Below are positions 1 through 4,756 of a stretch of DNA of 8,846 bases, piece by piece; the first letter of the stretch is position 1; every line of letters starts with the position of its first letter. The translations under genes and the position numbers were made by a program. Source of the DNA: Nitratifractor sp. GTDB lineage: Bacteria; Campylobacterota; Campylobacteria; Campylobacterales; Sulfurovaceae. The notes below the pieces were generated by a model. It was not told where the DNA came from. It did no database searches and worked only from the letters and a program-made list of their open reading frames with translations. The stretch covers positions 1 through 8,846 of the forward strand of contig WFSU01000180.1 in assembly GCA_015485845.1 (NCBI GenBank). The letters are read 5' to 3'.

Positions 1-15
1 AATCGCAACGCGATT
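1..15. repeat. Short hairpin at the left edge
   Basis: Arms AATCGC and GCGATT (6 bp) enclose a 3-nt loop. No T-run follows on either strand inside the window, so it is not a convincing intrinsic terminator for thiQ. It may belong to the palindrome cluster beginning at 21, or to whatever lies left of the window. Confidence 0.4.
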
Positions 16-20
16 TATCT

Positions 21-96
21 GGAAGTGAAGGCTTCAGCCTCACCCTGAGTTTGCCATGTTATTTGACCTTTGGGCGGGACTGAAGTCTCCGCTTCC
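21..96. repeat. Y-shaped palindromic element, copy 1 (downstream of thiQ)
   Basis: An outer stem GGAAG (21-25) / CTTCC (92-96) encloses two hairpins. The first, at 25-43, has an AGGC/GCCT stem around the core CTTCAG. The second, at 74-92, has a GCGG..GACT / AGTC..CCGC stem with one bulge around the core CTGAAG. The spacer between them is 30 nt. The architecture matches copies at 2525-2587 and 3874-3920, although the outer stem sequences differ. It lies about 60 nt beyond the thiQ stop, so it would be in the 3' part of the thi transcript. REP-like or a miniature mobile element is an inference from form alone. Confidence 0.65.
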
Positions 97-114
97 GGGA
101 AAATGCCGTTGGAA

Positions 115-141
115 GGTGTGCAATTGTACACCCTGCGCGAG
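115..141. repeat. Palindrome with CTRCGCG tail, copy A
   Basis: GGTGTGCAATTGTACACC (115-132) is a palindrome with one mismatched pair position, followed by the tail CTGCGCGAG (133-141). The same layout, a GGTG..CAC palindrome and then CTRCGCG, is seen at 2478 and 2717. It starts 24 nt beyond the thiQ stop codon (minus strand) and could affect the 3' end of the thi mRNA, though it has no following T-run. Confidence 0.6.
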
Positions 142-155
142 CCAACGAATTGTAT

Positions 156-803
156 CTACGCCAAGTTCAGCTTCCCCTCTGACATCCGATACACCCGACC
201 GGCGATTGCATCGCAGTCGGCCTGTTCATGGGTCACCATGACCGTGTGGAGCCGGTGTTGGGTCGTGAGCTCCCGGACGAGGTGGAGCATCTCGGCACGG
301 GTGGAGGGATCGAGGCCGGTGAAAGGTTCGTCGAGGAGGAGGATGGGGCGGTCGCGCAGAAGAACGCGTGCCAGGGCTACCCGCTGTTGCTGACCGCCGG
401 AGAGACGGGAGACGGGGGTGTCAGCGTAGGTTTCGAGGTGCATGGAGGCAAGGATATCTTTTGCCCGTGATGTTTCTTCGGGTGTGCCGTGCGTCTTGCC
501 GTGCAGACCGAGGAGGACATTCTGGGTGGCGTTCAGGTGTTCGAAGAGATTGTGGGATTGGAAGAGGATCGAGACGGGTCGTTGCTCCGGGGGAAGGGTG
601 CTCAGAGGAGTGCCGTCGAGGAGAATCATCCCTGCATCGGGGGTAAGGAAGCCGGAGAGGAGATCGAGCAGGGTCGATTTGCCGCTGCCACTCTCTCCGA
701 GGATTCCGACCACTTCGCCCGCTGCAACGCTCAAGTCGTAGTGATATGTCTCCGAGCGATCATCGTGTCGATACGTATAGGATAGATCATCAACGCGCAG
801 CAT
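156..803 (-). CDS. thiQ: Thiamine/TPP ABC transporter ATPase ThiQ
   Basis: This is the ATP-hydrolysing subunit of the thiamine importer, acting on the cytoplasmic face of ThiP. From the chosen start (215 aa): Walker A GESGSGKST at 36-44, Q-loop FQ at 81-82, signature LSGGQ at 134-138, Walker B ILLLDEP at 154-160 and H-loop His192. The stretch RPVSILFQSHNLFEHL resembles the E. coli ThiQ counterpart as I recall it. An upstream in-frame ATG at 842 would add 13 residues. I prefer 803 because AAGGA lies 7 nt before it and the protein then begins MLRVDDL, like other ThiQ proteins. This start overlaps the thiP stop (790-792) by 14 nt, which suggests translational coupling. The length is slightly below the E. 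coli protein: it ends soon after the H-loop region and lacks a long C-terminal tail. Confidence 0.95.
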   Translation of the reverse strand: MLRVDDLSYTYRHDDRSETYHYDLSVAAGEVVGILGESGSGKSTLLDLLSGFLTPDAGMILLDGTPLSTLPPEQRPVSILFQSHNLFEHLNATQNVLLGLHGKTHGTPEETSRAKDILASMHLETYADTPVSRLSGGQQQRVALARVLLRDRPILLLDEPFTGLDPSTRAEMLHLVRELTTQHRLHTVMVTHEQADCDAIAGRVYRMSEGKLNLA

Positions 804-2427
804 GGGATTCCTTGGTTTCGTTGTCCCCGTATTGTACCGCAAAAAACACCCCGAAGACCAGTACCAAAAGCACCAGTGCTACTCCGGCTGCATCGGTGGT
901 GCGGTAGGAGCCCATGAGTTGATAGAGATACCACGGCAGGGTGGTGATCTCCTGGTTGCCAAAGAGGGCGATGACCCCGAGATCACCAAGTGAGAGGGAG
1001 AACGAAAGGGCGGCGATATAGCCGATCGATCGACGCAGATACGGCCATTCGGCATAGCGCCAGCGCTGGAGGGGACTCAGCCCCAGCGAAAAGGAAAGTT
1101 TATCATAACGTCGGGCGGTCTTTTCCATCGCGGGAATCATGATGGCGAGGGCAAATGGGAGCGACATGAGGAGATTGGCACTCAAGATGGCGACAATGCC
1201 CCATGAGGTCATGCTCCCACCCATGTCACGAGCGATGAGGAAAAACCCCAGACCCATGATGAGAGATGGGACGGCGAGGTACAGATTGCCCGAGAAGGCG
1301 ATCAAGAGTCCGAAGAGGCGTCCCATCCCCCGCTCAACGATCCGCAACGGCAGCCCGAAGTGACGCCGGGCATCGGCCAACATGAGTGAAAACACTACTG
1401 TCAACACAGCTGAGATCGCAGCAATCCCCAGGCTCATCCCCATCGAACGGAGAAACAGGGGTCGGGAGAAGAGATGTGCAAGGTCAGCATGAAGACCATC
1501 GAGCACCACGGCGATAAGAGGGAGAAGATACATTACGCTTAGTAACAGGATAGTCGATCGTTGGAGGAGGGCTGTCTTGCGCGTCTCCGGCCATGGGACG
1601 AGGCGGCTGGATTGTTTGAGGTTGTTCAGGCCTTGAGGCATCCCGGAGGCGACGAGAACAAGAAGGATGGATATCATCAATTGGATTGCGGCGATCTGGA
1701 GAGCTGCCGGGAGATCGAAATCGATCCGTACCGCCTCATAAATCGCCACTTCGAGAGTATTGTATGCCGGAGAACCCCCAAGAAGAAGCACAATGGCAAA
1801 CGAGCTGAAGCAGAGCAGAAAGATTGTGATCCCGATACGGGGGAGGGTGCTGTGTATCGCGACCCATTCCAGCGTACGAAACCGCTGCCAGGGAGAAAGG
1901 CCGAGGCTGGCACTGAGGCGGTATTTCTCCACGGGAATCGACTCAAAGGCACGTAACAGTCCGAGAGAGGCAAACGATGCGTTGAGATAGACATGGGCGA
2001 TGAGGATGCCGCTGAGGCCATAAACGTAGCTGCCGAAGGTGTGGCCGGTGAGGAGCCGTGCAAGTTGATTGAGCCAGCCGTGGTTGCCCAGTACCGTGAT
2101 GATCCCGAAGGCGACGATGAGCGAAGGGAGCACCAGCGAAGAGCCAAACAGTGCCACTACTATCCCCCGACAACAGAAACGGGGCTGATGGGCAAGGCTC
2201 CAGGATAGCAGAAGACCCAGCAGCAGTGAGAGAAGTGTCGAGAGGGTCGCCTGGAAGAGGGTAAACTTCAGAAGGGAGAGAATCCTATCGTTTATAGGAA
2301 ACAGAGCGATTCCCCCGGCTTCATGATAGAGGGTTCCAAAAAGCACCCCGGCAAATCCCAACAACAAAACCGCGACGATTAGACCCGGCCAGAGTGTGAT
2401 GCGAAATCGCCAGAGTTGCTGAAGCAT
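790..2427 (-). CDS. thiP: Thiamine/TPP ABC transporter permease ThiP
   Basis: This is the inner-membrane permease of the thiamine importer, with two FbpB-type permease units fused in one chain of 545 aa, close to the usual ThiP length. Many hydrophobic membrane segments are visible, the first at about residues 11-32. Each half carries an EAA-type loop that docks the ATPase: ASLGLSPWQRFRTLEW near 173-188 and SFSLGLSPLQRWRYAEW near 445-461. The C-terminal part has GDLGVIALFG (481-490) and LYQLMGSY (501-508), which match my memory of E. coli ThiP. Iron(III) permeases have the same fold, but the adjacent ThiB and the TPP riboswitch argue for thiamine. The start is supported by AGGAAGG 8 nt upstream (2436-2442). 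It is separated from thiB by 400 nt of repeats and overlaps thiQ by 14 nt. Confidence 0.95.
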   Translation of the reverse strand: MLQQLWRFRITLWPGLIVAVLLLGFAGVLFGTLYHEAGGIALFPINDRILSLLKFTLFQATLSTLLSLLLGLLLSWSLAHQPRFCCRGIVVALFGSSLVLPSLIVAFGIITVLGNHGWLNQLARLLTGHTFGSYVYGLSGILIAHVYLNASFASLGLLRAFESIPVEKYRLSASLGLSPWQRFRTLEWVAIHSTLPRIGITIFLLCFSSFAIVLLLGGSPAYNTLEVAIYEAVRIDFDLPAALQIAAIQLMISILLVLVASGMPQGLNNLKQSSRLVPWPETRKTALLQRSTILLLSVMYLLPLIAVVLDGLHADLAHLFSRPLFLRSMGMSLGIAAISAVLTVVFSLMLADARRHFGLPLRIVERGMGRLFGLLIAFSGNLYLAVPSLIMGLGFFLIARDMGGSMTSWGIVAILSANLLMSLPFALAIMIPAMEKTARRYDKLSFSLGLSPLQRWRYAEWPYLRRSIGYIAALSFSLSLGDLGVIALFGNQEITTLPWYLYQLMGSYRTTDAAGVALVLLVLVFGVFFAVQYGDNETKESHAAR

Positions 2428-2443
2428 TCAGCTCGCCTTCCTC

Positions 2444-2467
2444 GTTCTCCATCTCCCGATGGGGAAT
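2444..2467 (-). repeat. 24-nt palindrome, degenerate copy 3, upstream of the thiP RBS
   Basis: On the minus strand the arms are ATTCCCCATC and GATGGAGAAC around a GGGA loop. This aligns without gaps to the palindrome at 2783-2806 (18 of 24 bases by eye), and its flank GAACGAG continues like the other copies. Pairing is kept at CCATC/GATGG and TTC/GAA with one mismatch between. It lies immediately upstream of the thiP Shine-Dalgarno, so the hairpin could influence thiP translation. Confidence 0.5.
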
Positions 2468-2477
2468 GCATACATAT

Positions 2478-2504
2478 GGTGCGCAATTGCGCACACTACG
2501 CGTG
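2478..2504. repeat. Palindrome with CTRCGCG tail, copy B (16-bp perfect palindrome)
   Basis: GTGCGCAATTGCGCAC (2479-2494) is a perfect 16-bp palindrome. With the preceding G and the following CTACGCG it aligns with copy A at 115-141. It could be a stem in RNA or a twofold-symmetric protein site in DNA. The repeated tail in other copies favours a dispersed repeat. Confidence 0.6.
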
Positions 2505-2524
2505 GGAGTATATGTTTTGAAAAA

Positions 2525-2587
2525 GGGGCTGGGACTTTAGTCCCACTTGATACGCTGCGCGTTTGGTTGGACTGAAGTCCAAGCCCC
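2525..2587. repeat. Y-shaped palindromic element, copy 2 (thiB-thiP gap)
   Basis: An outer stem GGGGCT (2525-2530) / AGCCCC (2582-2587) encloses the hairpins TGGGACTTTAGTCCCA (2530-2545) and TTGGACTGAAGTCCAA (2567-2582), separated by 21 nt. The whole 63-nt unit is also an imperfect large palindrome: its first 21 nt match the reverse complement of its last 21 at 18 positions by eye. Hairpin cores CTTTAG and CTGAAG follow the same order as the other two copies. It lies within the presumed thiBPQ transcript. Confidence 0.75.
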
Positions 2588-2601
2588 ATAAAGAAGGTGT
2601 T

Positions 2602-2744
2602 GCGTAGGGTGTTGCACCACAGGCACTCCCTTCGGTCGTCCCCTGACAACACCAATCGGTAAAAGAATAACACATATTTATTGGCTTGATGAGCCTCCTC
2701 TGTTGTCGATGTGTTTGGTGTTGTGGGGGCACAACACCCTACGC
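2602..2744. repeat. 143-bp segment with 13-bp inverted ends
   Basis: GCGTAGGGTGTTG (2602-2614) and CAACACCCTACGC (2732-2744) are perfect inverted repeats bounding a 143-bp non-coding segment. A second pair, CAACACCAA (2647-2655) and TTGGTGTTG (2715-2723), lies inside. The centre is AT-rich (about 2660-2680). No open frame with a credible start is seen. This could be a non-autonomous miniature element, or two inverted copies of a short palindromic repeat. No clear target-site duplication is visible at the ends. Confidence 0.5.
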
Positions 2745-2747
2745 GAG
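2717..2747. repeat. Palindrome with CTRCGCG tail, copy D
   Basis: A 9-bp stem GGTGTTGTG (2717-2725) / CACAACACC (2730-2738) has a GGGG loop and is followed by CTACGCGAG, the same tail as copy A. It forms the right end of the 143-bp inverted-repeat segment. A related inverted partner containing GCGTAGGGTG lies at 2602. Confidence 0.65.
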
Positions 2748-2760
2748 ATCGGAATGCATC

Positions 2761-2781
2761 CATACCGTTGAGAGCGGTATG
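2761..2781. repeat. Hairpin beyond thiB, adjacent to the 24-nt palindrome
   Basis: CATACCG (2761-2767) and CGGTATG (2775-2781) form a 7-bp stem with a 7-nt loop. It is one base away from the next palindrome (2783-2806), so the thiB 3' region would carry two consecutive hairpins. No T-run follows on the minus strand. Confidence 0.5.
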
Positions 2782-2782
2782 T

Positions 2783-2806
2783 GTTCCATATCGGGAGATA
2801 TGGAAC
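2783..2806. repeat. 24-nt palindrome, copy 1 (21 nt after the thiB stop)
   Basis: GTTCCATATC (2783-2792) and GATATGGAAC (2797-2806) form a perfect 10-bp stem around GGGA. The gap to the thiB stop codon is 21 nt. The plus-strand right flank AACAAGAAATTG matches copy 2 (AACGAGAAGTTG), so the repeat extends past the stem on one side. With no U-run it is not a classical intrinsic terminator. An mRNA 3' stabilising structure or a dispersed repeat is possible. Confidence 0.75.
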
Positions 2807-2827
2807 AAGAAATTGCTTTTCATAGTT

Positions 2828-3829
2828 CTACTTGGCAATCGCCCCAAGCCATTCGTCGATCCATGCTTTGCGGTTCTTTTGGACAGTCGCGCCATCCATC
2901 AGGAGCATTTTGGTCGGGACGTAGAGCTTGTCAAACCCGGAAGGAAGCCCTTTGGCTGTCTGGCGCACGGGATACGTCCAGTTGGTCGTAGGGATGATAT
3001 CAGCAAACGTCTCCGAAGTAATAAAGTCGAGGAATTTCTGTGCCAGCTTTGGATGTTTGGAGGACTTAAGTGCGGCTGCCAGCTCGATCTGTCCGTAGTG
3101 CCCTTTGGGGAAATTGGCGGTTTTATACTGGAATTTTTTCTCGGCAATGATATGGTAGGCTGGAGAGGTGGTGTAGGAGAGTACCATGTCGGCCTCGCCT
3201 TTGAGGAAAAGGTTATACGCCTCCGACCACCCCTTGGTGATGGTAAGGATATGGGGAGCGAGGCGCTTCCAGTAGTCGGCGGCTTTGTCACCATATTGGG
3301 CCTTGACCCACAGGAGGAGCCCCAGGCCGGGAGTCGAGGAGCGGGGATCTTCGATCACGATCTTAAACGATTCAGGCATCGAGGCAAGCTCTTCGAGAGA
3401 AGTGGGGACTTTGTGGGTCTTGTTGCTGTCATAGACAAAGGAAAAATAGCTGTAATCGTACGGGACGAAGGTATCGTCTTTGTACGATGCGGGGAGGGTG
3501 AGTTTGGAGGTGTCGGTGTGATGCGGGGCAAACAGTCCGGTAGCCTTGGCCATCTCAGCTATGGAAGTATCGAGTCCGAGGAGGACATCGGCCTGGGTAG
3601 TTTTCCCTTCGAGTTGGATTTTTCGCAGCGATCCGATGGCACTGGAGGAGGGAACGAAGCGCAGAGTACAGTTGTTCGCTTTTTCAAAAGCCGCTTTGAC
3701 TTTGGGAGCCGGTCCCCAGTCGGCGGCAAACGAATCATACGTATAAACAGTAAGGGTCGGTTTGTCGGCTGCGTGCAGCGTCATGGATGCCAGGAGTACA
3801 GTGGCAATGAGTGTGAGCGTTTTTTTCAT
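2828..3829 (-). CDS. thiB: Thiamine/TPP-binding periplasmic protein ThiB (TbpA)
   Basis: This is the periplasmic solute-binding protein that delivers thiamine, TMP or TPP to ThiP. It has 333 aa, close to the usual size. Residues 1-20 are a signal peptide ending LHA, with cleavage probably before ADKPTLTVYT. Family signatures are VYTYDSFAADWGP (28-40), VLLGLD (82-87), PRSSTPGLGLLLW (162-174), TKGWSEAYNLFLKGEAD (198-214), VLSYTTSPAYH (216-226) and the C-terminal AWIDEW (322-327). These are nearly identical to E. coli TbpA motifs as I recall them. The start has AAAGGA 8 nt upstream. The gene is first in the thi operon, 179 nt beyond a TPP riboswitch, and the adjacent permease and ATPase complete the transporter. 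Confidence 0.97.
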   Translation of the reverse strand: MKKTLTLIATVLLASMTLHAADKPTLTVYTYDSFAADWGPAPKVKAAFEKANNCTLRFVPSSSAIGSLRKIQLEGKTTQADVLLGLDTSIAEMAKATGLFAPHHTDTSKLTLPASYKDDTFVPYDYSYFSFVYDSNKTHKVPTSLEELASMPESFKIVIEDPRSSTPGLGLLLWVKAQYGDKAADYWKRLAPHILTITKGWSEAYNLFLKGEADMVLSYTTSPAYHIIAEKKFQYKTANFPKGHYGQIELAAALKSSKHPKLAQKFLDFITSETFADIIPTTNWTYPVRQTAKGLPSGFDKLYVPTKMLLMDGATVQKNRKAWIDEWLGAIAK

Positions 3830-3873
3830 GGTGTGTCCTTTGTGATATCAATCTGGCATACGCCAACCCATCA

Positions 3874-3920
3874 GGAGGCGGGACTTCAGTCCCGCAGTGC
3901 AGGGCTGAAGCCCTGCCTCC
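3874..3920. repeat. Y-shaped palindromic element, copy 3 (thiB leader)
   Basis: An outer stem GGAGG (3874-3878) / CCTCC (3916-3920) encloses two strong hairpins: GCGGGACTTCAGTCCCGC (3878-3895) and GCAGGGCTGAAGCCCTGC (3899-3916). Only 3 nt separate them, so this is the most compact of the three copies. It lies in the transcribed leader, 44 nt upstream of the thiB start codon and about 88 nt beyond the riboswitch. Both inner stems are G+C-rich and should fold well in RNA. Confidence 0.8.
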
Positions 3921-4008
3921 GTCGTTGGATAAACGATTGCCGGTCAATACTATGTAAAATGATTGTAAAAAGAGAATAAAGGGTCTATCGGGGGACAAAC
4001 GCAGTATA

Positions 4009-4101
4009 TCTCTTCCTTACGCCGGTGTTATCCGGTTCAAGTTCAACGGGTAGGCCATGACCATGGGCCTTCTCAGCTAATAATATTAGCACCCCGAGAG
4101 A
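4009..4101 (-). promoter_or_regulatory. TPP riboswitch (THI element) of the thiBPQ operon
   Basis: Read on the minus strand, the conserved aptamer parts occur in order: P1 TCTCT/AGAGA (4097-4101 with 4009-4013); GGGGTGC opening P2 and P3; a P3 hairpin with GCTAAT/ATTAGC arms (4076-4090); GCTGAGA (4071-4077); an extra hairpin AGGCC/GGCCT (4052-4070); TACCCG closing P2 (4047-4052); TTGAAC; the CCGGATAACACCGG hairpin (4022-4035); and GCGTAAGGAAGA. TPP binding normally lowers expression of the downstream gene. It stands before thiB, confirming thiamine as the operon's theme. No clear terminator hairpin with a U-run follows, so the switching mechanism is not visible. Confidence 0.97.
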
Positions 4102-4112
4102 GTTGAAGTGAC

Positions 4113-4121
4113 ACTATAACA
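4113..4121 (-). promoter_or_regulatory. Putative promoter of the thi operon (extended -10)
   Basis: The minus strand reads TGTTATAGT, an extended -10 element, with a T-rich stretch TATTTTTATCC upstream and no good -35 box. Transcription would start near 4106, just before the riboswitch P1 strand (4101), so the leader RNA would begin with the aptamer. The placement is persuasive; the box alone is modest. Confidence 0.45.
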
Positions 4122-4180
4122 CATCAGGATAAAAATAGTCTTAACGGTAGATATGCAGATGAAACGGTTGGAGGAGTGAT

Positions 4181-4206
4181 GTTCCATATCGGGGGGGATA
4201 TGGAAC
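4181..4206. repeat. 24-nt palindrome, copy 2 (21 nt after the dsrE-like stop)
   Basis: GTTCCATATC (4181-4190) and GATATGGAAC (4197-4206) have the same 10-bp arms as copy 1, here around a GGGGGG loop. The right flank AACGAGAAGTTG matches copy 1. The distance from the upstream gene's stop codon is 21 nt, equal to that after thiB. There is no U-run in either direction. Confidence 0.75.
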
Positions 4207-4227
4207 GAGAAGTTGAAGAAGTTGTGA

Positions 4228-4683
4228 TTACGGTCGCACGTAGGTGTAACCATCTTCTTCAAGTTGGGTGATGCGAGCAACACCGGAGGGAACGACAATA
4301 ACCCCATCAATCAAGTCCGGAGCTTCCCCCGTCTTGGCAATGATAGCCTGGATGGTATTGTTGCAGGCACTGAAGCGGATATTATCCTCTTGCGCCATGG
4401 TACGAACAAGATCAGCATTGGGGGTACCTTTGACCAGGAGCTGGAGTCCCGGTCCGTAAGCAACCACTTCGATTTTCACGTTGTCTTCCCCATAGTGCTT
4501 GACAACGTTCGCAACGTTTTTAAGCACAAGCTTTTGTGTCAGGGGATCGTTACGATCTACATGAACAACGATGTAATGTTTCCGGTGTCCCCACCAACTG
4601 CTACCGCTTCCAAAACTTCCTGCCATGAGAGAGACAGAACTTACCATCAGCGCGAGAAGCGCAACTTTTAAAAAACGACCCAT
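4228..4683 (-). CDS. Secreted DsrE/DsrF-family small protein
   Basis: A 151-aa protein from the chosen start (4683), which has AAAGGAG 5 nt upstream; an ATG at 4713 would add 10 residues in front of the signal sequence and is less likely. Residues 1 to about 21 (MGRFLKVALLALMVSSVSLM) form a signal peptide, followed by a Gly/Ser-rich linker. The rest shows the DsrE-like alpha/beta pattern: HYIVVHVDRNDP, KNVANVVKHYGEDNVKIEVV, GPGLQLLVKG, then IRFSACNNTI with a single Cys (107) and GVARITQLEEDGYTYVRP at the end. Cytoplasmic DsrE relatives handle persulfide sulfur on a conserved Cys. Whether this exported one does is unknown. It lies 73 nt after valS and is followed by a 10-bp palindrome. The family call is from pattern memory; the role is not assigned. 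Confidence 0.75.
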   Translation of the reverse strand: MGRFLKVALLALMVSSVSLMAGSFGSGSSWWGHRKHYIVVHVDRNDPLTQKLVLKNVANVVKHYGEDNVKIEVVAYGPGLQLLVKGTPNADLVRTMAQEDNIRFSACNNTIQAIIAKTGEAPDLIDGVIVVPSGVARITQLEEDGYTYVRP

Positions 4684-4717
4684 GGATACTCCTTTGAATG
4701 TAATGTCGAACACTCAA

Positions 4718-4723
4718 ATTTTA
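4718..4723 (-). promoter_or_regulatory. Possible -10 box for the dsrE-like gene
   Basis: TAAAAT on the minus strand lies within the 73-nt gap after valS, preceded by T-rich sequence with two TTGACT motifs at unsuitable spacing. The start point would be near 4711, giving a leader of about 28 nt. The gene could instead be read through from valS. Confidence 0.3.
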
Positions 4724-4756
4724 CCCAAATTCAGTCAAATAAAAGTCAAAAAAGTT

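Noticed and set aside
804..842. The longer thiQ start at 842
   Set aside because: It would overlap thiP by 53 nt and add a tail not seen in ThiQ; the ATG at 803 has AAGGA at good spacing.
1677..2147. A 156-codon minus-strand frame inside thiP
   Set aside because: It is a frame-shifted shadow of thiP, rich in Ser, Arg and Pro as expected for an off-frame reading.
21..2747. A CRISPR array built from the repeated hairpins
   Set aside because: Repeats are few, unequal in sequence, unevenly spaced and in both orientations; there are no uniform spacers and no cas genes.
2783..2806. Calling the palindromes after thiB and the dsrE-like gene intrinsic terminators
   Set aside because: The stems are strong but no T-run follows on the transcribed strand, and the shared flank and third copy point to a repeat family; kept as repeats.
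2428..2895. A 155-codon minus-strand frame filling the thiB-thiP gap
   Set aside because: It overlaps the end of thiB and translates the palindromes; the composition is irregular and no domain is visible.
2711..3979. A 422-codon open frame on the plus strand, opposite thiB
   Set aside because: It is the antisense shadow of thiB, runs through palindromic repeats at its start, lacks a credible ribosome binding site, and resembles no family I know.
3976..4001. A Rho-independent terminator right after the TPP aptamer
   Set aside because: The T-rich stretch TTTATTCTCTTTTT is present on the minus strand, but the bases before it can form only about a 3-bp stem locally.
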